Shown in pieces: positions 8,046 to 14,775 of a stretch of 20,528 bases of DNA; the stretch's first letter is position 1; each line of letters begins with the position of its first letter. The DNA is from an uncultured cyanobacterium (GTDB lineage Bacteria > Cyanobacteriota > Cyanobacteriia > PCC-6307 > Cyanobiaceae): contig CAIXOZ010000212.1 in NCBI GenBank assembly GCA_903921295.1, forward strand, positions 1 through 20,528, in the 5' to 3' direction. The notes under the pieces were generated by a model. The model worked only from the letters and a program-made list of their open reading frames with translations. It made no database searches and was not told where the DNA came from. A program made the position numbers and the translations under genes.

Positions 8046-8063
8046 ACGACCCTCGGAGGTCGT
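8046..8063 (-). terminator. Hairpin at the ureC stop codon
   Basis: ACGACC (8046-8051) and GGTCGT (8058-8063) form a perfect 6-bp stem with a 6-nt loop. The stem begins in the last base of the ureC stop codon on the minus strand. No T-run follows, so it may stabilise the ureC mRNA end or act as a weak or factor-dependent terminator. The rest of the 125-bp gap to the ATP-grasp gene shows no clear promoter. Confidence 0.25.
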
Positions 8064-9772
8064 CAGAGCAGGAAATAACGCTGTGCCATCGGCAACACCT
8101 CGGCCGGCTCACACGTGAGCAGCTCCCCATCGGCAAAGACCTCGTAGGTCTGAGGATCCACCTGAACCCTTGGCAAGGCGTCGTTATTGCGCATCTCTGC
8201 CTTGCCGATGCCCCGGGTCTGCAGAACAGGCACACAGGGGCGTCGCAGACCCAGCTGACGCGGCAGATCGGCCTCCATCGATGCCTGGCTGACAAAGGTG
8301 AGACAACTGGGGGCCAGCGCAGCGCCGAAAGCGGCAAACATCGGCCGACCATGCACGGGACCAGGGGTGGGGATCGAGGCATTGGCATCACCCATCTGAG
8401 CCCAGGCGATCGAGCCGCCCTTGAGCACCAGCTCAGGCTTGACCCCGAAGAAGGCCGGTTTCCAGAGCACCAGATCGGCGAGCTTGCCCACCTCCACCGA
8501 ACCCACCTGGCTGTTGATGCCATGGGCGATGGCGGGATTGATCGTCACCTTGGCGATATAACGCTTGAGACGGGTGTTGTCGTTGCGTTCGCTGTCCTGG
8601 GGCAGCGGACCGCGCTGCACCTTCATCTTGTGAGCGGTCTGGAAGGTTCGCAGGATCACCTCTCCAACCCGACCCATCGCCTGGGAGTCACTGGCGATGA
8701 TGCTGAAGGCCCCGAGATCGTGAAGGATGTCCTCAGCGGCAATCGTCTCGCGACGGATGCGCGATTCAGCGAAAGCCACATCCTCAGGAATGCGCGGATC
8801 GAGGTGGTGGCACACCATCAACATGTCGAGATGTTCCTCGAGTGTGTTGCGGGTGTAGGGCCGGGTTGGATTGGTGGAGCTGGGAAGAACGTTCGCCTCG
8901 CCGCAGATGCGGATGATGTCGGGGGCGTGTCCACCACCGGCGCCTTCGGTGTGGAAGGTATGAATCGTGCGCCCAGCGATCGCCGCGATCGTGTCCTCCA
9001 CGAAACCGGCCTCATTGAGGGTGTCGGTATGGATGCACACCTGCACATCGAAACGATCCGCCACCGAGAGGCAGCAATCGATCGCCGCGGGGGTGGTGCC
9101 CCAGTCTTCGTGGAGCTTCAGTCCGCAGGCCCCGGCACGGATCTGTTCCTCAAGGGCCTCAGGGGTGCTGGCATTGCCCTTGCCGAAGAAACCGAGATTG
9201 ATCGGCAGACCCTCGGCAGCCTGAAGCATCCGGGCCAGATGGAAGGATCCCGGGGTGCAGGTGGTGGCATTGGTGCCGGTGGCCGGACCGGTGCCGCCCC
9301 CCATCAGGGTGGTGACGCCGGAGGCAAGCGCTGTCTCGATCTGCTGGGGGCAGATGAAATGGATGTGGGTGTCGATCGCACCGGCGGTGACAATGTGACC
9401 CTCTCCGGCAATCACCTCGGTGCCGGGCCCGATGACAATGTCCACCCCCGCCATGATGTCGGGATTGCCGGCCTTGCCGATCGCCACGATCCGTCCATCT
9501 CTGAGGCCGATGTCGGCTTTGACGATCCCCCACCAGTCGAGGATCAGGGCGTTGGTGATCACCGTGTCCACGGCACCACCGGCCCTGGGGGTCTGGGCCT
9601 GACCCATGCCATCGCGGATCACCTTGCCGCCACCGAACTTCACCTCATCGCCGTAGGTGGTGAAGTCCTTCTCCACCTCCAGGATCAGTTCGGTGTCCGC
9701 CAACCTCACCCGGTCGCCGGTGGTGGGGCCGTAGGTCTGGGCGTAGGTGCGGCGATCGATGCGGTAGGCCAT
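8063..9772 (-). CDS. ureC: Urease alpha subunit
   Basis: This is the catalytic subunit of the nickel urease, which hydrolyses urea to ammonia and carbamate in the cytoplasm as part of the (UreABC)3 complex. At 569 aa it is full length. All expected active-site residues are visible: nickel ligands His136 and His138 (THIHF), carbamylated Lys219 (GLKLHEDWG), His248 (CIHTD), His274 (HTEGAGGGHAPD) and Asp362 (SDSQAMGRVGE). The mobile flap Cys321-His322 (MVCHHLD) is also intact. Numbering is offset by exactly two from the Klebsiella enzyme. The gene is last in ureDABC, 32 bp after ureB, and nothing suggests inactivation. The large open frame on the opposite strand is a shadow of this gene. Confidence 0.98.
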   Translation of the reverse strand: MAYRIDRRTYAQTYGPTTGDRVRLADTELILEVEKDFTTYGDEVKFGGGKVIRDGMGQAQTPRAGGAVDTVITNALILDWWGIVKADIGLRDGRIVAIGKAGNPDIMAGVDIVIGPGTEVIAGEGHIVTAGAIDTHIHFICPQQIETALASGVTTLMGGGTGPATGTNATTCTPGSFHLARMLQAAEGLPINLGFFGKGNASTPEALEEQIRAGACGLKLHEDWGTTPAAIDCCLSVADRFDVQVCIHTDTLNEAGFVEDTIAAIAGRTIHTFHTEGAGGGHAPDIIRICGEANVLPSSTNPTRPYTRNTLEEHLDMLMVCHHLDPRIPEDVAFAESRIRRETIAAEDILHDLGAFSIIASDSQAMGRVGEVILRTFQTAHKMKVQRGPLPQDSERNDNTRLKRYIAKVTINPAIAHGINSQVGSVEVGKLADLVLWKPAFFGVKPELVLKGGSIAWAQMGDANASIPTPGPVHGRPMFAAFGAALAPSCLTFVSQASMEADLPRQLGLRRPCVPVLQTRGIGKAEMRNNDALPRVQVDPQTYEVFADGELLTCEPAEVLPMAQRYFLL

Positions 9773-9804
9773 GGCCGATGCGGGACAACAGGGGGAAGAA
9801 CGAC

Positions 9805-10137
9805 CTAAACCGGGGCCGCACCATCCAGGGATCCCTGGATGGCCGCGTTGAAGCCAAAGACGCGGCGCCCGCCGACCAGCGGCACCAGACGCACCTCCCG
9901 GGTATCGCCGGGCTCAAAACGGATCGCGGTACCCGCTGGAATATCGAGCCTCTGACCGCGGGCACTGTCGCGATCAAAAAGCAGGGCGCCGTTCACCTCG
10001 GCGAAATGAAAGTGGGAACCGACCTGAACCGGCCGATCACCGGTGTTGGCCACCACCACGGTGGTGGTGATCCGACCTTCGTTAAGCAGAAGCTCACCGG
10101 GTTCTGGCAGGAGTTCTCCGGGAATCATCGGGGCCAT
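9805..10137 (-). CDS. ureB: Urease beta subunit
   Basis: This is the structural beta subunit of urease, about 110 aa, of the separate (non-fused) bacterial type. Family motifs are IPGELLPEPGE at the N terminus, VVVANTGDRPVQVGSHFHFAEVN in two blocks in the middle (starting VVVANTGDRPVQ) and RRVFGFNAAIQGSLDG near the C terminus. Possible starts are GTG 10146, ATG 10137 and ATG 10128. I use 10137 (MAPMIPGEL) because it is the first ATG and leaves the conserved IPGEL block close to the N terminus. The ureA stop is 9 bp upstream, and ureC follows after 32 bp. Confidence 0.95.
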   Translation of the reverse strand: MAPMIPGELLPEPGELLLNEGRITTTVVVANTGDRPVQVGSHFHFAEVNGALLFDRDSARGQRLDIPAGTAIRFEPGDTREVRLVPLVGGRRVFGFNAAIQGSLDGAAPV

Positions 10138-10146
10138 GGGCAGCAC

Positions 10147-10449
10147 TCAGCGAATTGGATCGTGCAGGGTGACGAGCTTGGTGCCATCGGGAAAGACAGC
10201 CTCAATCTGCACCTCACCAACGAGCTCCGGCACCCCCTCCATCACCTGATCGCGGCGCAGCCAGGTGCTGCCTTCCGCCATCAGCTCGGCAACCGTGCGA
10301 CCATCCCGGGCTCCCTCAATCACCAGAAAACTGAGCCAGGCCACCGCCTCCGGATGGTTGAGCTTCAGGCCCCGATTCAGACGACGCTCCGCCAGCAGGG
10401 CAGCCGTGACGATCAGGAGCTTGTCCTTCTCCTGGGGGGTGAGATGCAT
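10147..10449 (-). CDS. ureA: Urease gamma subunit
   Basis: This is the small gamma subunit of the UreABC urease, exactly 100 aa, which is the usual length. It begins MHLTPQEKDKLLI and contains the family blocks RGLKLNHPEAVAWL, EGARDGRTVAELM and the C-terminal PDGTKLVTLHDPIR. It has no active-site residues and packs around UreC. It is the second gene of ureDABC, 103 bp downstream of ureD and directly followed by ureB. The spacer to ureD contains a short palindrome but no evident promoter. Confidence 0.97.
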   Translation of the reverse strand: MHLTPQEKDKLLIVTAALLAERRLNRGLKLNHPEAVAWLSFLVIEGARDGRTVAELMAEGSTWLRRDQVMEGVPELVGEVQIEAVFPDGTKLVTLHDPIR

Positions 10450-10550
10450 GGTGGTGTGGGATTGACCGAAATCTGACAGCCCCCAGGGGCCGTGTCATGT
10501 CCAGACTGAACCATTGACACCCTGACAGGCCCGGCTGCCGTGCAACCACG

Positions 10551-10563
10551 GGTCACGGTGACC
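10551..10563. repeat. Short perfect palindrome at the ureD stop
   Basis: GGTCAC-G-GTGACC is a 13-bp perfect inverted repeat that overlaps the ureD stop codon (10553-10555). It sits between ureD and ureA and could form a small RNA hairpin with a 3-nt loop. It could also be chance. No T-run follows. Confidence 0.25.
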
Positions 10564-11533
10564 AGGCCGCCAGAGGATCCTCCTGGAAAGGCCACACCCT
10601 GGGCAGCTCCGGAGCCGGCAGGGCGCGATGCTCGCGGATCAGGGCCCAGATCCGACAGAACCAGAACCGGGCGGCCTGGGTGGAGGGGCCGCGATAACGG
10701 GCGACGAGCCCGCGCTCGAGGCGCCCACAGGCCATGGACCCCTCCAATCCGGCTGCCGCCGCACGGGCGCGAACGATCAGGGACTCAGGCACGGCCTCCG
10801 GAGCGGCCCACACCAACGAGCCGACGACCGGTTGTCGGGCCAGACCGTGGGCGCTCTCAAGTGTCTCAAGCCCGAGGGCCAGGCGATCCACGAACTCCCA
10901 GTCACTGCCCCGTCGAATGACCAGGGAGGAACGCCAGGCCCCGACATCGAGCGCCTCATCATCGGCGGTCCGTCCCAGCCGCACCACCTCGGCGCCAAGC
11001 CAGCTGGCACCCGGGGCCAGCTGCACCCGGGTGTGCTGCTCGAAGAGACCACCACGAAACAGCACCAGCTCCTGCGGTAACCACTCGAGATCCGTCCCCT
11101 CGTCGAGCGTCGCCACCAGATGCTGGCGGGCCCACCGGCCCTGAGGGACCAGCCGGGAGCGACCGACCGAGCCATACACCTTCTGGGCAGCGACGCTGGT
11201 GATCAGACCGGCAGCCCCGGCCTCAAGCCGCAGCTGCACCGACAGATCATCGCCGCCGACAAGACCTCCGGCCGTGTGCAGGAGCGGCAACAGCAGACGG
11301 CCGCCATCCTGAGAAAAACCACGTTGCCACTTCAGCGGAGCCGTGGCTCCACCCTGGTGCACGGTGCCGGCATCCTGATCGGAGCGCCGCAGACAGAGCC
11401 AGGCCTGGGCCTGCCAGCCGTCCGTGGTCCCATCCTTTGCCACTGCAGCGTCAGACCGCTGCGGTGGCGGCGCTGCTGAACCGGAGTCAGATGCTCTCCC
11501 GGCCTCTTTTGTGATCTTGAGCGGGCCTTCCAT
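10553..11533 (-). CDS. ureD: Urease accessory protein UreD
   Basis: UreD binds apo-urease and is the scaffold on which UreF and UreG assemble to deliver nickel and activate the enzyme in the cytoplasm. Typical blocks are VHQGGATAPLKWQRG, LLPLLHTAGGLVGGD, GLITSVAAQKVYGS and EWLPQELVLFRGGLFEQHT. From the ATG at 11533 it has 326 aa, somewhat long. The first 35 or so residues are Ser/Pro/Ala-rich and not conserved-looking. A GTG at 11443 would give 296 aa and is a reasonable alternative start. It is the first gene of the minus-strand ureDABC set and diverges from ureE across about 200 bp. Confidence 0.92.
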   Translation of the reverse strand: MEGPLKITKEAGRASDSGSAAPPPQRSDAAVAKDGTTDGWQAQAWLCLRRSDQDAGTVHQGGATAPLKWQRGFSQDGGRLLLPLLHTAGGLVGGDDLSVQLRLEAGAAGLITSVAAQKVYGSVGRSRLVPQGRWARQHLVATLDEGTDLEWLPQELVLFRGGLFEQHTRVQLAPGASWLGAEVVRLGRTADDEALDVGAWRSSLVIRRGSDWEFVDRLALGLETLESAHGLARQPVVGSLVWAAPEAVPESLIVRARAAAAGLEGSMACGRLERGLVARYRGPSTQAARFWFCRIWALIREHRALPAPELPRVWPFQEDPLAAWSP

Positions 11534-11734
11534 CACCATCGCCGACCGATCATCACCATGCCTTGATCCCTTTCTTCAACCATGGCGGAGCGAGGGGACC
11601 GCTGGTGATCGCACTGCCGGACAGGAGGCAGCCCTTGTTCAAGCCTGATGGCCCATCCCGGCCGCCGAGGTAGCCGATGGCACAGAGTGGGGGCCAACGG
11701 ACGAAGAGGGTGGTGGGAGTTGCCCAGACCGACC
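11534..11734. promoter_or_regulatory. Divergent ureD / ureE intergenic region
   Basis: This spacer must hold the promoters of both ureDABC (leftward) and ureEF (rightward). I find no perfect GTA-N8-TAC NtcA site in it. The nearest is GTA-N8-CAC in the right half, one base off and without an appropriate -10 box. The 9-mer CATCACCAT is directly repeated, at 11531-11539 and 11551-11559. No promoter elements can be assigned with confidence. Confidence 0.4.
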
Positions 11735-12352
11735 ATGGACCCCGTTGCCCTTCCCCGGCCCCTGGTGCTGGAGCGACGCCTGGGCACCGGTCCGGAGCCG
11801 ACCACCTCTGGTGGGGAAATGCTGCAACTGGCGCTCTCGGCCGACGAACGCACCCGCCTCAGGGGTCTGCGCCAGAGCCGATGCGGCCGGCCTCTGCTGC
11901 TGCAGCTTCCCCGCGGCGAAGCCCTGGCCCCCGGGGAGTGGCTGGCGCCGGCCGGGCCAGGACCCCAGGTGCAGGTGCAGGCCGCAGCCGAACCGGTCCT
12001 GGTGGTGCGGACCGCTGATCCCCTGACCCTGCTGCAGGCCGCGTACCACCTGGGCAACCGCCATGTGGCCCTGGAGCTCGGGGTCGGGGAGCTGAGGCTG
12101 TTGCAGGATCCCGTACTGGAACAGATGCTGCAGCAACGGGGGCTGACCCTTGAGCGCCGGCTGGCCCCGTTTCTGCCCGAAACCGGGGCCTACGGCCCGG
12201 CGGGCCATCCGCCCAGCGCCCATCATCACGGTCATGGTCACAGCCATGACCATGACCACGGCCGGGACGCGATGCAGGACGAGGTGCCTGGCGTCGGCGA
12301 TGGACACAACCACCATGCAAGCCACGATCGTCTGGCCGACCACCATCCATGA
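11735..12352 (+). CDS. ureE: Urease accessory protein UreE, nickel metallochaperone with His-rich tail
   Basis: UreE delivers nickel to the UreDFG-urease complex. From the ATG at 11735 it has 205 aa. The frame is open upstream, but that extension (GRRGSRWHR...) is not protein-like. The core keeps YHLGNRH (residues 104-110), the dimer-interface nickel-binding block. The following segment reads RLLQDPVLEQM, where many UreE proteins have a His-rich HHDHVL-type sequence. The last 48 residues (158-205) contain 15 histidines with many aspartates (HHHGHGHSHDHDHG and HNHHASHD), a nickel-storing tail as in Klebsiella UreE. The stop overlaps the ureF start in ATGA. No strong ribosome-binding site is visible. 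Confidence 0.93.
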   Translation: MDPVALPRPLVLERRLGTGPEPTTSGGEMLQLALSADERTRLRGLRQSRCGRPLLLQLPRGEALAPGEWLAPAGPGPQVQVQAAAEPVLVVRTADPLTLLQAAYHLGNRHVALELGVGELRLLQDPVLEQMLQQRGLTLERRLAPFLPETGAYGPAGHPPSAHHHGHGHSHDHDHGRDAMQDEVPGVGDGHNHHASHDRLADHHP

Positions 12353-13023
12353 GCGCCAGCGTCCTGCATCTGCTTCAGCTCGTCAGCCCGGCCCTCCCCG
12401 TCGGCGCCTTCAGCTATTCCGAAGGCCTCGAGGTGATGATCCAGACCGGGCAGCTGGCCGACGGTGAAGCCATCAAGGCCTGGCTGCAGGCTGAACTGGA
12501 CCATGGCCTGCTGCCGATGGAGGCCTGCTGCCTACCGATGCAGATGGCCCAGGGCCGGCGCTGGCTCAACGGGGACCCAGCCGCTGCGCAGGCCCTGATG
12601 GAACGCGACCAGTGGCTGCTGGCCCAGCGAGAGGCTCCGGAAATGCGGGCCCAGCAACGGCAGATGGGAACCTCCCTGCTGCAGCTGCTGAGCGATCTTG
12701 GCTGGCCGCTGCCGGCTCCGTTAGCGCTCAGCTGGCCCGGTGCCTGGGCCTGGGCGGGGCTCTGCCTGGACCTGGAGCCACTGGTGGTGATTGAGGGCTA
12801 CCTCTATGGCTGGGTGGCGAACCAGCTCAGTGCAGCGGTGCGTCTGGTGCCCCTCGGGCCCACGGAAGCGCAGCGCCTGCAGCTGGCCCTGGCCGAGCGC
12901 ATCGCTTCCCGCGCCCGCGAACTGGCAGACCTCGATCCCGACAGCCTCTGGAGTTCAGGTATCGGGGCCTCCCTGGCCCAGCTCGGCCATGGCGCGCTCT
13001 ATTCGCGACTGTTCCGCAGTTAG
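12349..13023 (+). CDS. ureF: Urease accessory protein UreF
   Basis: UreF is the helical accessory protein that joins UreD and UreG in the urease activation complex and regulates the GTPase UreG. The 224 aa include the hallmark LVSPALPVGAFSYSEGLE (residues 11-28) and the mid-protein GYLYGWVANQLSAAVRLVPLG block typical of the family. The start overlaps ureE by 4 nt (ATGA), indicating translational coupling. Unusually, the next plus-strand gene is not ureG. A convergent permease gene begins its 3' end only 11 bp after the ureF stop. Confidence 0.95.
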   Translation: MSASVLHLLQLVSPALPVGAFSYSEGLEVMIQTGQLADGEAIKAWLQAELDHGLLPMEACCLPMQMAQGRRWLNGDPAAAQALMERDQWLLAQREAPEMRAQQRQMGTSLLQLLSDLGWPLPAPLALSWPGAWAWAGLCLDLEPLVVIEGYLYGWVANQLSAAVRLVPLGPTEAQRLQLALAERIASRARELADLDPDSLWSSGIGASLAQLGHGALYSRLFRS

Positions 13024-13034
13024 ATCGGATCGCC

Positions 13035-13850
13035 TCAGGCCGGCCCCCGCCAGAGATGCTGGGCCAGCCTCCAGACGGGTTCGGCATCGATGCGCAGACC
13101 AAGCCGGATGACCTCCCCGCCGATCACCACCAGCAGGGTGTTGTAGATCCAGCGGCTCGCCTGTTCTCCAAGGGCCACCTTCGCACCGATCAGGGCCCCG
13201 ACGCTGCTGGCCAGGGCCAGGGGCAGGGCCCAGTCCCAGAGCACCTGTCCGCGCCAGAGAAAGATCAGCAGGGCCAGACCACTGGACACCAACCGCAGCA
13301 CCACCTTGATCACATTCGCCTGGCGCAGGCTCTGACCACCGAGCAGCACCAGAGCCATCAGCGCCATGCTCCCGGCCCCCAGGGAGATGAATCCACTCCA
13401 GAAACCGATCGCGCCGAGGGTGAGCGAAAGCAGAGGCGAACCGGTGAGCGGCCCTGGCTCGGGATCCGCGGACAGCCAGCGACCGGGACGGATCAGCAAC
13501 AGCGCCAGCACCACCAGCAGGGAGGCGGCCACAGCCAGTTCGGCGCCACGGGCATTGAGGCGGGAGGCGGCCCAGGCGCCGAGCATGGCGCCGCATCCGA
13601 CCGGAATCGCCAGCCAGGCCGTGATCGGCCAGGGAATGACGCCGGCGCGATGGAAGCGCCAGGTGGCGGTGAGGCTGCTGCTCATCGCCGACAGACGATT
13701 GGTGCCATTGGCCAGATCGGCCTCAAGCCCGAGCTCGATCATCGCGGGCACGGCGACGGTGCCACCACTGGCGGCCACGGTGTTGATGAAACCGGCCAGG
13801 AGTCCGACCGCCACCAGGGCGATGCAATCGGTGGCCGAAAGGTGCTCCAC
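13035..13850 (-). CDS. TauE/SafE (DUF81) family membrane permease
   Basis: This is a 271-aa integral membrane protein with about seven to eight hydrophobic segments. The first is IALVAVGLLAGFINTVAASG, followed by the family's ANGTNRLSAM block. Later segments include FWSGFISLGAGSMALM and ALPLALASSVGALIGAKVAL, and the two glycine-rich halves are a repeat typical of TauE/SafE. Members export or import small anions such as sulfite, sulfoacetate or taurine-derived compounds, and the substrate here is unknown. I chose GTG at 13850, since the longer frame to 14117 is a shadow of ureG. The gene lies inverted between ureF and ureG. Its position suggests, but does not show, a link to urease, for example nickel or nitrogen transport. 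Confidence 0.85.
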   Translation of the reverse strand: MEHLSATDCIALVAVGLLAGFINTVAASGGTVAVPAMIELGLEADLANGTNRLSAMSSSLTATWRFHRAGVIPWPITAWLAIPVGCGAMLGAWAASRLNARGAELAVAASLLVVLALLLIRPGRWLSADPEPGPLTGSPLLSLTLGAIGFWSGFISLGAGSMALMALVLLGGQSLRQANVIKVVLRLVSSGLALLIFLWRGQVLWDWALPLALASSVGALIGAKVALGEQASRWIYNTLLVVIGGEVIRLGLRIDAEPVWRLAQHLWRGPA

Positions 13851-13954
13851 CGAATCTCCGCTCGGACTGACTACGGTCCCCAGTGTGGAACCTGTCCAGC
13901 CGCCGGGAACCTGCCGCCGTGGCCGACAGTGGAACAGCGCTGCTGAGGAATGTA

Positions 13955-14581
13955 ATGAGCAAGTTGCGGGTGGGCGTGGCGGGTCCGGTGGGATCCGGAA
14001 AGACCGCCCTGGTGGAGGCCCTGTGCCGACGCCTGCGGGACAGGCTGCAACTGGCAGTCGTGACCAACGACATCTACACCCAGGAGGACGCCCAGTTCCT
14101 GACCAGAGCCGGCGCACTGGCTCCCGAACGGATCCGGGGTGTGGAGACCGGCGGCTGCCCCCACACGGCGATCCGGGAGGACTGCTCGATCAACCGGGCC
14201 GCCGTGCAGGAGCTGGAAGCGGCGTTCCCCGATCTCGACCTCGTGCTGGTGGAGAGCGGAGGCGACAACCTGGCCGCCAGTTTCAGCCCGGAACTGGTGG
14301 ACCTCTGCCTTTATGTGATCGATGTGGCGGCCGGCGACAAGATTCCCCGCAAGGGGGGGCCTGGAATCACGCGCTCCGACCTGCTGGTGATCAACAAAAT
14401 CGATCTGGCTCCGATGGTCGGAGCCAGCCTGACCGTGATGGAACAGGACACGGAACGCATGCGCTGCGGCAGGCCCTGGTGCTTCACCAATCTCCGCAGC
14501 GGTGAGGGACTGGAACGCGTGGAGGCCTTTTTGCTGCAACAGCTACCAACAAATCAAGAAAACGGTAGCGACGACTACTAA
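13955..14581 (+). CDS. ureG: Urease accessory protein UreG, GTPase
   Basis: UreG is the SIMIBI-class GTPase that binds nickel and releases it to urease on GTP hydrolysis, in complex with UreD and UreF. At 208 aa it is full length. Motifs are the P-loop GPVGSGKT (residues 10-17), the nickel-binding Cys-Pro-His (68-70, in ETGGCPHTAIRED), VESGGDNLAA (99-108) and the guanine-specificity NKID (147-150). The ATG at 13955 with GAGG about 6 nt upstream is preferred over the upstream open frame. It is separated from ureEF by the inverted permease gene, so it needs its own promoter in 13851-13954. I see no convincing promoter there. A GTA-N8-TAC motif lies in its last codons. Confidence 0.97.
   Translation: MSKLRVGVAGPVGSGKTALVEALCRRLRDRLQLAVVTNDIYTQEDAQFLTRAGALAPERIRGVETGGCPHTAIREDCSINRAAVQELEAAFPDLDLVLVESGGDNLAASFSPELVDLCLYVIDVAAGDKIPRKGGPGITRSDLLVINKIDLAPMVGASLTVMEQDTERMRCGRPWCFTNLRSGEGLERVEAFLLQQLPTNQENGSDDY
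14565..14578 (+). promoter_or_regulatory. Second GTA-N8-TAC motif at the end of ureG
   Basis: GTA (14565-14567), eight bases, TAC (14576-14578) lies inside the last codons of ureG, 81 bp before the main NtcA site of urtA. No TANNNT box is seen at the usual distance. It could be an auxiliary NtcA site for urtA or a chance match. Confidence 0.3.
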
Positions 14582-14645
14582 GCAACAGAAAAAACAAGAT
14601 CGATTCGGCGCATTTTCAGGAATTTCCATTGGACTGATGAGAGTT

Positions 14646-14688
14646 GTATCAAGCGCTACAAGCCGCGACGAGCCGAACTGGATAGTTT
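14646..14688 (+). promoter_or_regulatory. NtcA-activated promoter of urtA
   Basis: TGTA-N8-TACA (core GTA 14646-14648, TAC 14657-14659) is a full match to the NtcA operator, with matching flanking T and A. A -10 hexamer TAGTTT (14683-14688) follows after 23 bp, as in class II NtcA-activated cyanobacterial promoters, where the NtcA site replaces the -35 box. Transcription would start near 14695, giving a leader of about 80 nt before the urtA ATG. This predicts induction of urea uptake when nitrogen is limiting and 2-oxoglutarate is high. The rest of the 194-bp ureG-urtA gap shows only weak short inverted repeats. Confidence 0.85.
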
Positions 14689-14775
14689 CCGGATACCGCA
14701 TCCCTGCGGCCTGATCACAGCGGGAATCCGACCCGTTCCATCCCCTGATCCACGGGGTTCACTCTGGAGCATTTC

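Noticed and set aside
8351..9808. Long open frame (485 codons) on the plus strand opposite ureC
   Set aside because: His/Gly/Asp-rich shadow of ureC, with no domain or ribosome-binding site. UreC on the other strand is complete.
11659..11700. GTA-N8-CAC resembling an NtcA site upstream of ureE
   Set aside because: One core mismatch and no TANNNT box at the right distance.
13851..14117. N-terminal extension of the permease frame across the ureG start
   Set aside because: The extension is Arg/Pro-rich and antisense to ureG. The first membrane segment begins shortly after GTG 13850.
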